DNA of 64,000 nucleotides from Tiliqua scincoides (Eukaryota > Chordata > Lepidosauria > Squamata > Scincidae): assembly GCF_035046505.1 (NCBI RefSeq), contig NC_089821.1:8424218-8488217 (forward strand). Reading direction: 5' to 3'. The notes beneath the pieces were generated by a model, which was not told the DNA's origin, ran no database searches, and saw only the letters and a program-made list of their open reading frames with translations. Made by a program: the position numbers and the translations under genes. Of this stretch, positions 32,299 through 43,050 are shown piece by piece (within the stretch, counting starts at the first letter, position 1; each line of letters starts with the position of its first letter).

Positions 32299-32514
32299 TC
32301 AGATCATGGGCACCCCATTTCTGACGTTCCGAGCACACTGCCTTCCCACGTTGACACCTTCCAGCAGGGAGTCGCTGATATCCTCAATTCCGATCAGGGA
32401 AATCATCGGCGATACAAATCCATAAAGGGCAGCTATCGCCACACTGAAGGGCCAAGCGAAAAGGACCAGAACCCCAAGCCAGATTAAACTCCACATGAGG
32501 CAGAAACAGTCCAT
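32299..32514 (-). CDS. 71-aa membrane protein, paralog 1 (unnamed)
   Basis: I do not recognise the family. The 71-residue frame begins MDCFCLMWSLIWLGVLVLFA and ends CARNVRNGVPMI, then stop. Residues 6-43 are almost wholly hydrophobic and are split by WPFS (21-24), so a membrane hairpin or two short spans is likely. YGFVSPMISLIG (31-42) and LEGVNVGRQCA (51-61) follow, with cysteines that could be acylated. It lies in one exon (32299-32527) after acceptor CTACTGTGTCAG. The frame is also open for four codons before the ATG, so an upstream start is possible. The protein aligns over all 71 residues without gaps to the protein at 50.7 kb (33 identities). Same strand as ACTC1. No upstream exon or clear AATAAA was found. 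Confidence 0.7.
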   Translation of the reverse strand: MDCFCLMWSLIWLGVLVLFAWPFSVAIAALYGFVSPMISLIGIEDISDSLLEGVNVGRQCARNVRNGVPMI

Positions 32515-32527
32515 TTGTGATTCTTCC
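32515..32527 (-). other. Exon start upstream of the 71-aa ORF (paralog 1)
   Basis: Acceptor TACTGTGTCAG|GG. The 13 exon bases before the ATG put the exon in the same phase as its paralog (one base, then whole codons). Confidence 0.55.
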
Positions 32528-32699
32528 CTGACACAGTAGAGAAACAAAAAGATTTCCATTAGAAGCCAATTGAATTATATTTCTATAGGCATGGCTCACC
32601 CATGAAGCCAACTGAAGTAGGTGGGGGGGAGTATACCCACACCTGTTTACTCTTCCACACTGGTCCCCCTCCTTTCAGTCCCTGGATTTGCAAAGGAAG

Positions 32700-33025
32700 A
32701 TGGGAACAGCACGTAATTAATATGTGGAACTCCTTGCCACAAGATATGATGATGGAGTCTGGCCTAGATACCTTTAAAAGGGGATTGGACAGAGGAAAGG
32801 TCTGTCCCAGGTTACAAACCATGATGGGTACATGCTACCTCCTAGTATTAGAAGTAGGCCACCTCAGAAGGCCAGATGCAAGAGACTGGCAACAGGATGC
32901 AGGTATCTTGTTGTCTTGTATGCTCCCTGCAGCATCTGATGGGCAACTGTGAGATACAGGAAGCTGGACTAGTTGGGCCTTTGGCCTGATCCAGTGGGGT
33001 TCTACTTACATTCTTATGTGCTTAC
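32700..33025 (+). mobile_element. CR1 LINE 3' end, diverged
   Basis: tatgtggaactccttgccac, gcctagatacctttaaaagg, then a 3' UTR ctggactagttgggcctttg ending acattcttatgtgctta. Older than the 33.2-kb copy by divergence. Confidence 0.82.
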
Positions 33026-33153
33026 AAAAAATAAAATGCTTCAACAGCAGCTCACAGGTAAAATGGTGGAACCGGTGGATCTGCTGAGTGAGTGAGTTGG
33101 AGAAGCCTTCCCTCTCCCTATGTTTAATAGGGTTCTTCTTATTAAAAGTAGAC

Positions 33154-33975
33154 AGAGGTTGCCTCACGAACCTTATAGAATTCTTTGAAAAGGTCAACAG
33201 GCATGTGGATGCGGGAGAACCCGTGGACATTATATATCTGGACTTTCAAAAGGCGTTTGACACGGTCCCTCACCAAAGGCTACTGAAAAAACTCCACAGT
33301 CAGACAGGTCCTCTCGTGGATTGAGAACTGGTTGGAGGCCAGGAAGCAGAGAGTGGGTGTCAATGGGCAATTTTCACAATGGAGAGAGGTGAAAAGTGGT
33401 GTGCCCCAAGGATCTGTCCTGGGACCGGTGCTTTTCAACCTCTTCATAAATGACCTGGAGACAGGGTTGAGCAGTGAAGTGGCTAAGTTTGCAGACGACA
33501 CCAAACTTTTCCGAGTGGTAAAGACCAGAAGTGATTGTGAGGAGCTCCAGAAGGATCTCTCCAGACTGGCAGAATGGGCAGCAAAATGGCAGATGCGCTT
33601 CAATGTCAGTAAGTGTAAAGTCATGCACATTGGGGCAAAAAATCAAAACTTTAGATATAGGCTGATGGGTTCTGAGCTGTCTGTGACAGATCAGGAGAGA
33701 GATCTTGGGGTGGTGGTGGACAGGTCGATGAAAGTGTCGACCCAATGTGCGGCGGCAGTGAAGAAGGCCAATTCTATGCTTGGGATCATTAGGAAGGGTA
33801 TTGAGAACAAAACGGCTAGTATTATAATGCCGTTGTACAAATCTATGGTAAGGCCACACCTGGAGTATTGTGCTCCCTGGGGCATTTGGTGGGCCGCTGT
33901 GAGATACAGGAAGCTGGACTAGATGGGCCTGTGGCCTGATCCAGTGGGGCTGTTCTTATGTTCTTATGTTCTTAT
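33154..33975 (+). mobile_element. CR1 LINE with two internal deletions
   Basis: RT segment [54 protein letters not shown] to SMVRPHLEYC, almost identical to copy B at 9.7 kb. About 12 bp are missing at 33303. A large deletion at 33870 joins the codons for LEYC straight to the 3' UTR (ctccctggggcatttggtgg) at a shared TGTG. Ends ttcttatgttcttatgttcttatg. Confidence 0.9.
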
Positions 33976-34159
33976 GTTGCTTCTCCAACTCACTGGGGCA
34001 GGGAGTTCCACAACTGGCATGCATGCCTGTCAGGTCTTGCTCAATGAAGGCCTGTAGAACATCCGAAAAGGGCTTCTCACCAATGGAATGTTCAGATGTA
34101 GCCCTAAATTTATTTAGCATTTAGCATTACGCTCATGGGCAGAACCAGTCACAAGCCAC

Positions 34160-34245
34160 AAGCTGCAATTCTATGCATGCTTTCTTCGGGGTAAGCCCAT
34201 TGAAGACAGTGGGACTTGGGACTGAGTGGGTATGGATTGGATTGT
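34160..34245. repeat. Short palindromic TAAGCCCATTGA repeat
   Basis: tgcaattctatgcatgcttt, ggggtaagcccattgaagac, agtgggacttgggactgagt, gattggattgtgctgac. Abuts a SINE. Confidence 0.55.
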
Positions 34246-34554
34246 GCTGACAGTCTTCTGGGCAGGAGGTCTGGTCTAGAGGGTAGAGCCTCCATTTGCC
34301 TGAAGATAACATCAGAAGGTCGCCAGTTCGAGGCCACCGGCACCGTGAACGGCGAGACCTTGAAGCAGCTGACAAGCCGAGCCGAGTTTTTCCATCTGCT
34401 CTTTGGCCGCCCTTCAAGAGATATGAAGGATTGTCAGCTTGCGTGGGAGGAAACTGGAGGCCAGAATGTGATACCAGATCATAAAAGGATCCATCTGAAA
34501 TGTTGTAGTTCTTGAAAGACAGAACTTTCTTCAAGTGTAAAAATCCCTATAGGG

Positions 34555-34601
<47 letters not shown>
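34246..34601 (+). mobile_element. tRNA-derived SINE with (ATT)n tail
   Basis: Head ggtctggtctagagggtaga gcc (A-box-like) and aaggtcgccagttcgaggcc (B-box GTTCGAGGCC). Body gaaactggaggccagaatgt, agttcttgaaagacagaact. End tccctatagggatttattatt then about 14 ATT units (34559-34601). The tail type suggests mobilisation by an L2-clade LINE. Confidence 0.8.
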
Positions 34602-35030
34602 TATGCACCCTCCTCTTCTTTCCCTCATTCTTCCTCTCACCAGTGGCAATTGAATACTATGCTTTCTAATTTAGTGGCAAACCATATAGTTTGCCTGCAA
34701 ACCAAGACTGCAAACCATGGTTTCAGCCTGATTTGCAGGAGAATAATGGTTTCCTTTCCACAAACTGTAGTTTGCCAAGTTGAGATAAAATTGCAAACTA
34801 AGTTTTGCTACTAAACCAGGAACAGACATGTTTGAGCATTGCCAATGAGGAAGGAGGGATTGGCTGAACATGATATTAGCGGCTTCTCAGCCTCATAACA
34901 CTAAAACATGGTTTAGCATTACATCTGAATATTACTTGAGTGTAACTCAGTTTCTCAGAACATCCAGTTTTGAAGGACATTTCTGTACCATAGTGACTTC
35001 TGAAGTGAGTGTAATAAACCCTACAGTTTC
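34602..35030. other. Non-genic stretch with possible foldback
   Basis: gtttgcctgcaaaccaagactgcaaaccatggtttcagcctgatttgcagg and cacaaactgtagtttgcc contain repeated self-complementary gcaaac/gtttgc words, perhaps a small foldback repeat (34670-34815). Confidence 0.4.
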
Positions 35031-35489
35031 CAGCTCTGAAGTAGATAGAGAGATGCTGTTTTTCTTCTCACATAACACCAGAACCAGGGGACATCTGCCA
35101 AAAATTGAGGTTTGGGAGAGTTAGGACAGACAAAAGGAAATATTTATTTACTCATCATGTAGTTAGTCAGTGGAACTCCTTGCCACAGAATGTGGCGATG
35201 GCATCTGGTCTAGATGCCTTTAAAAGGGCAAATTTCTGCAGATCAAATCAGAACAAATTTCTGGAGGAAAAATCCATTACGGGTTACAAGCCATGATGTG
35301 TATGCGCAACCTCCTGATTTTAGAAATGGGCTATGTCAGAATGCCAGATGCAAGGGAGGGCATCAGGATGCAGGGGTCTTGTTATCTGGTGTGCTCCCTG
35401 GGGCATTTTGTGGGCCACTGTAAGATACAGGAAGCTGGACTAGATGGGCATTATGGCCTGATCCAGCAGGGCTGTTCTTATGTTCTTAA
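35031..35489 (+). mobile_element. CR1 LINE 3' end
   Basis: REMLFFFSHNTRTRGHLPKI, FGRVRTDKRKYLFTHHVVSQ, FLEEKSITGYKP then 3' UTR to gctgttcttatgttcttaat. Confidence 0.9.
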
Positions 35490-36328
35490 TCTGTTTGGCT
35501 CATGATGGTAATGGGCATCTTCAAGGCCTTATCCTCAGATGGGGCAGTCCAATTACATGGCTGCCCCCTTGCTCTTCCAACTGGCCAGGAGTATAAGGGA
35601 GTGACAAGACTGAGAGAGGGGGGGACCAAGAGAGCAAACCCAGTTTCATGCCACCCATCAAATTATTCACACTCCCCCTGGTTGAGAGAAGACTGGCCAA
35701 GTCTGGGGAGCAGAAGATGAAGTGTGTGGAGGAAAGTGGAGTGGTGATGGCTTCAAATGGCTCTCAGATGGCACTGTAGGCTGCCATTCTCTTCCATACA
35801 CTTCCTCTTCCATTGTTTAAGCTTGGCTGGACTTTTTTAGATCAGGGAGTGGAAGGGCACAGACAGTTGATAGGGCAAAATTTGGGACAATGTGATGTTT
35901 TAGGAATGGGGTGGGCAGCTTTGGCCAGCATTGTGCTCATGTTCAGATTGGAAGGGACCTTTCAGTGCTTCCCTCCAGTTTTAAAGAGAGTTCACTCCAA
36001 GGAATATTTCCGATTCAAACACTCATTGGATCTCTCACTTCCACTCTTCCTTAAACGCCTTTCAGTGAGGGGAATTGGGAAGGAGAACCGTGATGGGGAA
36101 TCTGTGAGCCTCAGGTTCAGTCCTAGCCTCTCTCAGAACAACTAGGTGTGGAGCAATAACGTTTGAACAGAGACAATGTTTAACAACATAAAATGCGGCT
36201 TCCTTTGGGACCATGAGTACCATGCTGTTACCAGCTGGTTTTACTCTGCCCATGAATTGAATCCAAAAAATCCTTGTAGTATAAAAACCTCTCCTAAATA
36301 AAATATATATGAGTAGAAGTTCACTGTT
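35490..36328. other. Non-genic stretch
   Basis: Unique-looking, no exon with convincing splice sites and no recognised repeat. Confidence 0.45.
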
Positions 36329-36422
36329 TAAGGGTGCAATCCTCTACACCCTTTCCTGGGAGTAAGCCCCATTGACTAGAATGAGACTTGCTTCTGAGTA
36401 GACATGCATAGGATTGGGCTGT
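36329..36422. repeat. Short palindromic GTAAGCCCCATTGA repeat
   Basis: ggtgcaatcctctacaccct, gggagtaagccccattgact, atgagacttgcttctgagta, cataggattgggctg: well preserved. Confidence 0.75.
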
Positions 36423-36458
36423 TACATACTTCCAACACTAGGATATTTAAATGACTGT

Positions 36459-36692
36459 GGGCGCAATCCTAGGTTGACCTTGGGCTGGGGCAGGTCCCTT
36501 GTGCTGGCCCAGGAGGGTTGCAAATGTGTCCCATTCTTCTTGGACCCATAGGCGACACAGTGGCTTACCTGGGAGTAAGGGGAAGAGTTTCCCCTTACCT
36601 TCGGCTGAGGTGCTTTGCAGCCCTATCTTGCGCTGGATACAGTGCAAGCCTCCTGGCTTGCCTGTTCTAGCACAAAATAGGATTGCGCTGTG
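36459..36692. mobile_element. CAATCC-type foldback element
   Basis: GGGCGCAATCCTAGG at the left and AAAATAGGATTGCGCTG at the right, inverted ends; TGT lies on both sides. Interior ggcttacctgggagtaaggg. Confidence 0.6.
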
Positions 36693-37114
36693 TATCTTAG
36701 CCATATTGCACCAACGTAACTTTTTCTAACAGCAGCATAACAAATGAATTCAATACTGTACATTAGAGTCCAATCCTATGTGTAGTACCCTGAAGTAATG
36801 CCCACTGGATCCAATGGGGCTCCTCTGTGCCCATAGCATTTCCTAATTATGAATCTGCACACCCACTTTATTCAGCATCAAATGCCCTGCTCAGTGGTTC
36901 CCGTTCCTTCTGATGCTCGTCTGCGAGTGTCACATGGCAGGTCCTTTTCACTCACTGCACCCAGGTTATGTAAATTCTTCCCCTTGAGACCCGTCTTGTC
37001 TTCCTCCCTGTTAAGACTTTGATCAGGCAAGCTTTTTGTGCAGTTAATGCCCCTATATTGTCTAATTTCCTGTGTTTTTGGTTGATCAGTTGTGGTTTGA
37101 CTTAAATATTAAGG

Positions 37115-37182
37115 CCAGTACTCATAATATTAACATTGTTCAGGCTAACGGGACGTAGTAGAATAAAACAGTTGTTACTCTC
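37115..37182. repeat. Left arm of a ~60-bp inverted repeat around a hAT-1 insertion
   Basis: attaacattgttcaggctaa and aataaaacagttgttac are the reverse complement of gtaacaactgttttatt and ccattagcccaaacaatgtt at 38250-38306. The hAT-1 at 37198-38249 interrupts this palindrome just past its loop. Confidence 0.7.
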
Positions 37183-37197
37183 ACTATGGGTAACAAC

Positions 37198-38249
37198 CAG
37201 TGGTGTAGCTAGAGGGGGTGCAAAATGTTAAGTTTTGCAGTGAGCTTCACCACAGAGTACAAGCATAAGAACATAAGAACAGCCCCACTGGATCAGGCCA
37301 TAGGCCCATCTAGTCCAGCTTCCTGTATCTCACAGCGGCCCACCAAATGCCCCAGGGAGCACACCAGATAACAAGAGACCTGCAAGGCTTCCTGGGAATT
37401 GTAGTTAAGAACATAAGAACAGCCCTGCTGGATCAGGCCAGAGGCCCATCTAGTCCAGCTTCCTGTATCTCACAGCGGCCCACCAAATGCCCCAAGGAGC
37501 ACACCAGATAACAAGAGACCTGCATCCAGGTGCCCTCCCTTGCATCTGGCATTCTGACATAACCCATTTCTAAAATCAGGAGGTTGCACATACACATCAT
37601 GGTTTGTAACCCATAATGGATTTTTCCTCCAGAAACTTGTCCAAGCCCCTTTTAAAAGCATCCAGGCCAGATGCCGTCACCACATCCTGCAGCAAGGAGT
37701 TCCACAGACCGACCACAAGCCGAGTAAAGAAATATTTTCTTTTGTCTGTTCTAACTCTCCCAACACTCAATTTTAGTAGATGTCCCCTGGTTCTGGTGTT
37801 ATGTGAGAGGGTAAAGAGCATCTCTCTATCCACTCTGTCCATCCCCTGCATAATTTTGTATGTCTCAATCATGTCCCCCCTCAGGCGTCTCTTTTCTAGG
37901 CTGAAGAGGCCCAAACACCGTAGCCTTTCCTCATAAGGAAGGTGCCCCAGCCCCGTAATCATCTTAGTCGCTTTCTTTTGCACCTTTTCCATTTCCACTA
38001 TGTCTTTTTTGACATGTGGCGACCAGAACTGAACACAATACTCCAGGTGTGGCCTTCCCCTTCCGTTTGGAGCCATTTTGGGCAGTGGGTGCAAAATGGA
38101 GGCATTTGCCTGCCTGCCTGCCTCCCCACCTCTGTTATCCTCCCATTGCCTGGAATGGCTCCAAAGGGGAGGAAAAAGAGCCACTTGCATGCTGTGGTGA
38201 GGCTCCCTGCAAAACTTAGAGCTTTGCACCACCTCTAGCTACACCACTG
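37198..38249. mobile_element. hAT-1 miniature element carrying a CR1
   Basis: CAGTGGTGTAGCTAG and CTAGCTACACCACTG termini. Perfect 8-bp TSD GTAACAAC (37190-37197, 38250-38257). Without the CR1 (37265-38056) it is about 260 bp. Confidence 0.9.
37265..38056 (-). mobile_element. CR1 LINE nested in hAT-1, with one extra 3' unit
   Basis: Minus-strand ORF2 end (frame 37597-38232) [60 protein letters not shown] to FLEEKSIMGYKP. The 3' end is duplicated (37265-37405 and 37406 on) with the ACTACAATTCCCAG linker between. Confidence 0.9.
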
Positions 38250-38310
38250 GTAACAACTGTTTTATTTGGCGGCAGCCCATTAGCCCAAACAATGTTAATT
38301 TTAATGTAAC

Positions 38311-39087
38311 AATAGTGGTTTACTGTTTGAATTGTTATAGTATTTTATTGTTAATATCTTAACGTTAATATCTTAATTGTTACTATCTTAATTTGTTCTG
38401 ATTATTTTATTGCTCTTTCTTTCTTTCTTCTTGTATTTTGAATGCGCTGTCTGCCACCTTGAGGGCCCTTTCAGGGGCAAAAAGGGTGGGTAAAAATATC
38501 TGTATGAATCAATAAAACAAATAAGCTTCAGTCTGAAAATTTCAAGCAAAACTTTCTAGCAATGCGGGTAAGACATGCTTGCCTGAAAATGCTAAGAGTG
38601 GATCAGAATACGAAAGGTTTATTTTGTAAAAGACAGCCTTGCAAATGTGATGAGCTCCTACCATCCAAGCTAATTGAAAGAGAGATGCATTTATAGGTAC
38701 TTTTAGTGGCATAGTGTACTGTCCCACTACCTGGGACAGCGATGTCAAATGATATCATGACATCACTTCTGGGTTCTCCCCAAAGAGCGGGGCAGTTGCT
38801 ACTGTGACTTCATGTTCGTCTTCCATCTCCTGTGGAGGCTCCCAGCCTCCAGGACGACCAGGGTGGACAAAGCTAGCAGTGCCTCCTCCATAACTAGAGT
38901 GGAGCCTGGAATCAGTTATGCACCCCCCTGACATAGCGTCTGGCGCACATGCCCCTCAGGCTCCACCCAGGTTATGCCTCTGCTACGCTTCTTGAAGAAC
39001 TGTCCAAGATTTTCTCAGCCATCTCTTTAAGCTTGTAAGCCCTTGAAGAAAGCAGTAGAAAGCATTTGTCTCTGAATTGTTTGGAAA
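38311..39087. other. Non-genic stretch
   Basis: AT-rich at first (38320-38440), then unique-looking. No gene evidence. Confidence 0.45.
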
Positions 39088-39095
39088 CCTTAGAT

Positions 39096-39318
39096 TGGGT
39101 AAGAGGCACTTTTTCAAGTGGGTGCTCCTTTTTTTAGCAGGGGGAGAGTAACTGGCCCATCTCACCCTAGCACTGTCTGTTCTAGTGGCTGTCTGCTGGT
39201 ATTCATTTGCATCTTTTTAGATTGTGAGCCCTTTTGGAATAGGGAGCCATTTAGTTATTTGATTTTGCTCTGTAAACTGCTTTGTGAACTTTTAGTTGAA
39301 AAGTGGTATATAAATACT

Positions 39319-39355
<37 letters not shown>

Positions 39356-39358
39356 GAT
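39096..39358 (+). mobile_element. L2-type retroposon 3' end with (TAA)n tail
   Basis: tgggtaagaggcactttttc to gtggtatataaatactgtta then about 11 AAT units. Inserted into the left TSD of the hAT-3 that follows; a short TAGAT repeat marks its own duplication. Confidence 0.7.
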
Positions 39359-39589
39359 CAGTGATTTTCAACCTTTTTTGTCTCAGGGCACACTGATGAC
39401 AAGTTACTAAAATTGTCAAGGCACACCAACGATTTATTGACAATTGACAAAGTGCACCATGCTGTTGGTGGGGGCTCACATCCCCCAATGGCCCTACTAA
39501 TAAATGACCCTTCCCCAAAGTCCTGCGGCACACCTGCAGACCCTTCGCGGCACACCAGTGTGCCATGGCACAGTGGTTGAAAATGGCTG
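39359..39589. mobile_element. hAT-3 miniature element
   Basis: CAGTGATTTTCAACC to GGTTGAAAATGGCTG. Its 8-bp TSD CCTTAGAT is found at 39590-39597 and, separated by the L2-type insertion, at 39088-39095. Confidence 0.85.
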
Positions 39590-39799
39590 CCTTAGATTAT
39601 TCGGTTGCAGTTCAACATATATGTTGTTCAGAATATTTTTATACCCCCTTTAAACAAAACTGTCTCAACTGTCTTACATCCATGAGAAGACCGTTGAACT
39701 CGGTCTCAAAGTGGTTCACCATCTTAAAAAAAAAAAGTCAAACGTCTTCACATATATGAAACAAACGCACTAGAGATTCTTCTCGGCCAAGAAATGCTT

Positions 39800-40005
39800 T
39801 TACCCGACAGTCGATTCTGGTGGAGCTGCTGGAGGCTCCTCTGCTGGTGGTGGTGCCTCTGCTACTGGTGGTGGTGGAGGAGGAGGTGGTGGTGGTGGTA
39901 GGTGTGCTGATTTACCCGACACTGCAGATTTTACACTAGTAGTCTCGTATGCGTCTCCATCACCTCCTGCAGAATACTCAGACATTGATTCGCAAACAGG
40001 TTCAG
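39800..40005 (-). CDS. Possible last coding exon, proline-rich C-terminus (unidentified)
   Basis: Minus-strand frame after a plausible acceptor (TTTGTTGTTGCTGTCACAAATAG). It reads EPVCESMSEYSAGGDGDAYE, TTSVKSAVSGKSAHL, about 12 prolines, then VAEAPPPAEEPPAAPPESTV and G-stop. The first part has normal codon-like complexity. The proline run comes from a CCA/CCT repeat, which could also be a chance low-complexity frame. No upstream exon or poly(A) signal found. It may be a real acidic/proline-rich tail or a pseudo-exon. Confidence 0.3.
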
Positions 40006-40519
40006 CTATTTGTGACAGCAACAACAAAAAAAATTGCGAAGCACGACAGTTTTAGAGCCAGGCATGTACAAGGAAAATATGTAGGTAATGGCTCAATCCT
40101 ACCTGCTCTGGCTGTTGTGGTTGCACTCTGATGCTGACATATGTGAAGCTGTGAGCACCAATTGTAAAAGGTGCCAGGGCGTACTCAGAGGGATGCAAGG
40201 GGGCAAACACCCTGGGCACTGCACTTCGGGGGATGGCGCTGCAACCCTCTTCCCTCCCACCATACACCGAGAACCACGATGAGACTGGGTGCAGGAGCGC
40301 AACCACTGTTGGCAGGGTTTTGCGCCAATCTGAGGACTACCCTGCCCCTTTCTTTCAGCCCTCCGATCAGCGGGGAACCAAGACAAGAGGGGCTGCGCTC
40401 CAGCAGCCACTCTCAGCGTGGTTCCTGGCTGTGTCTGAAGGGAGGGGTGGCTCTTACAGCGGTGGGGGGAGGAGGAGGAGACGTGCGCTGCTTCTCTGGC
40501 TTTGATATGCTTCTCTGTT
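40006..40519. other. Non-genic stretch
   Basis: GC-rich around 40170-40500 with no secure repeat boundary. ccagggcgtactcagaggga near 40168 may be a worn MITE end. Confidence 0.4.
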
Positions 40520-40635
40520 TTGCTCCCTCTGCCTGGAATGGCTCCGAAGGGGAGGGGGAGGGGACGCTTGCATGGTGCATTCAGGTGCCTAAAAAACGTA
40601 GTGCTTTGCACCCCCTCTAGTTATGCCACTGTGCC
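40520..40635. mobile_element. hAT-1 right half (relic)
   Basis: cctggaatggctccgaaggg ... cgtagtgctttgcaccccct ctagttatgccactg. Only the right arm is recognisable. Confidence 0.65.
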
Positions 40636-40826
40636 TATGTACCTTAGAAGGGTTACAACCATTGCTTCATCATTGTCTTTAATATCCAGCCATGTTTCCA
40701 GGCTCCCTGATTAAAGATTTTTCCACTCCTATGCCAGCCAACCCATTCAGTAAAAATATAACATCACCTACTTTACACTCCCAAGTAAGGACACTGCTCT
40801 ATGATACTTTTCCCCATCTATTAGAG

Positions 40827-41142
40827 CAGGGGTCTCCAAACCCTGGCCTGGGGGCCAGATGCGGCCCGCAGCAAGCCTCTTTCCAGCCCATGGCCAACCT
40901 CTTGTCCCCTGAAAGCCTCTGGCCCGCTCAACTGAACATGACCAGAACTGTGCTCTAATTGTGTCCGGAGGGTGTTCTGAGGGCCAGAGAGATTGAATGA
41001 ATGAGCCCATTCATTCATTTATTCACTCATCTAAGTTCCATCTCTATTTATTTAAAATTTATATTTAAATTTTTTCCCCAGCCCTCCACACCACACCAGA
41101 TATTTGATGCGGCCCTCTGGCCAAAAAGTTTGGAGACCCCTG
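40827..41142. mobile_element. hAT-4 element
   Basis: CAGGGGTCTCCAAACCC at the left and TTTGGAGACCCCTG at the right (inverted). TSD TATTAGAG / GCTTAGAG (6 of 8). Interior gatgcggcccgcag and gatgcggccctctgg. Confidence 0.85.
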
Positions 41143-41260
41143 GCTTAGAGGAAGCTTCAGTGAATGGACCTACCATGGCACTGGGGCCTTGATAGATTTG
41201 CCTTTCCCCGTCATTGTCTGCTACACTACTCACAGCAGTCTAGAAGTTGGGTGATTTAGG

Positions 41261-41438
41261 GCACAATCCTAATCCACTTTCCAGCAGTGACGTAAGGGCA
41301 GTGCAGCGCTGAGGGAAGGGAACAAACATTCCCTTCCTTTGAGGAGGTTTCCGTGACTGCCACCCAACTGCAGGATGCAGCACATGCCCCACTGGCACAG
41401 CTATCCCAGTACTGGGAAGTTGGTTAGAATTTGGGCCT
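41261..41438. mobile_element. CAATCC-type foldback miniature element
   Basis: gggcacaatcctaatccact to gttggttagaatttgggcc. Interior gaacaaacattcccttcctttg. Confidence 0.65.
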
Positions 41439-41457
41439 ATGTGGCAGAACTCTTGGG

Positions 41458-41605
41458 GCTGAATCCTGCCCAACTTTCCAGCACTGATGCAGCTGTACCA
41501 ATGGGGTGTGCACTGCATCCTGTGGGAGAGGGAGCCGTCACAGAGCCTTCCTCAGGACTGCTTTGCAACTGCACAGGTGCTGGAAATTTGGAATTTCCTA
41601 AGGGC
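41458..41605. mobile_element. CAATCC-type foldback miniature element
   Basis: ggctgaatcctgcccaactttccagcactgatgcagctg to gtgctggaaatttggaattt. Adjoins the previous copy. Confidence 0.6.
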
Positions 41606-42075
41606 GCAATTGTAACTACCAAGAGGGTTGCAAACATGCTGCAAAGCACGTTTGCGCCTCCTCGTGAGTCGGCGGGGCCAGCGCAGGAACATGCTCTGGC
41701 AACAGAGGCTGTACCCAGTCTCTGCGCCAACCCTGTGAGGAAATGTTGCATCGGCCAAGTTTGGTCGATGCAGAGGTCTGGAGAGGGCAGGGAGGAGGTC
41801 GGAAGGAGGCTAGAGGGAGGCGTTCCGGTGCAGGGGAAGGTGGGCAGGTGGAGGGCGTTCTGGGGCGGTGGGGCAGGAGGCGGGACTGGGATCCAACCCC
41901 ATTCCCCGAGCAGCACAGAGTGTGGTGCAGGTCTGAGGATACCTTTGAGGCTGTGGTGAGATAAGGGGAAGAGTTTCCCCTTGCCTCCAGCCAATTCTGG
42001 CCCCGATCTTGTGCTGGATACAGCGCAGGCCTCCTTGGCCTGCCCATTCCAGCGCAAGATAGGATTGTGCTGCAC
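41606..42075. mobile_element. CAATCC-type foldback element, long form
   Basis: gcgcaattgtaactaccaag at the left, gcaagataggattgtgctg at the right. GC-rich interior similar to 2.7-3.2 kb (aggggaagagtttcccc). Confidence 0.5.
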
Positions 42076-42093
42076 GTCAACTAACTTCTCGGC

Positions 42094-42290
42094 CAGCAAT
42101 TTTCAACTTTTTTGTTCTCACGGCGCACACCGACAAGGCACTAAAATTGTCAAGGCACATCATCAGTGTTTTGACCATTGACAAGGCACGTGGCAGAATA
42201 AATGACCCTCCCCAAACTCCTACGGCACGCCTGCAGACCATTCATGGCACACCAATGCACCGTGGCACAGTGGTTGAAAATAGCAGCCTG
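42094..42290. mobile_element. hAT-3 miniature element
   Basis: cagcaattttcaactttttt gttctcacggcgcac to cagtggttgaaaatagcag. TSD not clear. Confidence 0.75.
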
Positions 42291-42960
42291 TTCGCGCAGC
42301 CAATGGGAAGCTCCCAGAAGTCCTCTTGGGCAATCTGGGTAGCAATCCAAATTGGTCTCTGTGGATTGGAGGATGAAATGCTCAGGCAAGCACTCCCTCT
42401 TCCATTCCCTCCCCAAAAGCCAATGTGATGGGGGGGGGGGGAGAAATGCCTGCCTGCTGGTCCCCACCTTGTTCTTCTTCAGCTCCCACCCTACCCCAGC
42501 ACCAATGTCAGGTAAGGGATGGATGAGAACAAACCAGTGAAACAAGTTTGGGGGGCAGGACATCAATGCCTTGTTCATGAGGGGAAAGTGGGAGGGATTG
42601 GGAGGGTAGAATGAGCCGGGGGGGCAGTGCTTCCCCCAGCTTCCACGTTGTTCCCACTGCAAAAGTATGATCATATGAGACTCTTAATTTAGGGATTAAA
42701 TATCAAGAATGAAATTCTATTTGATGTATGTAGTTGCTTAGGCTATTACAACTGATCAGGCTATGTTACTTTAAGCACATGTTTGCAGGAGGCTGCTTGT
42801 AAAAAAAATCTAATTGAAATAATCAAATAGCCCATTTACACATCTCCCCCCATGTGATAAACAGGATTAAATCACAGTGAGGCTGGATTCTTTCCATCTT
42901 GCTAAGCCAGAAGACATTTTGATTGCTCTGGGAAAGCTGTGCTATTTGGAGACAGAGCAA
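42291..42960. other. Non-genic stretch
   Basis: No repeat or exon recognised; G-run at 42429-42441. Confidence 0.45.
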
Positions 42961-43050
42961 CAGCCCAATCCTGTCCACACTTTCCTGGGAGTAAGCCCCA
43001 TTGACACCAGTGGGACTTACTTATGAGTAAACATGCATAGGCTTGGGCTA
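42961..43050. repeat. Short palindromic GTAAGCCCCATTGA repeat
   Basis: cagcccaatcctgtccacac, gggagtaagccccattgaca, agtgggacttacttatgagt, cataggcttgggct: nearly intact palindrome. Confidence 0.78.

Noticed and set aside
34246-34330. A functional tRNA gene
   Set aside because: A- and B-box-like words exist but the cloverleaf is not intact and the unit continues as a SINE with ATT tail.
41437-42099. Long open frames on both strands (up to 220 codons)
   Set aside because: They lie in GC-rich CAATCC-type repeats; translations have no conserved protein features.
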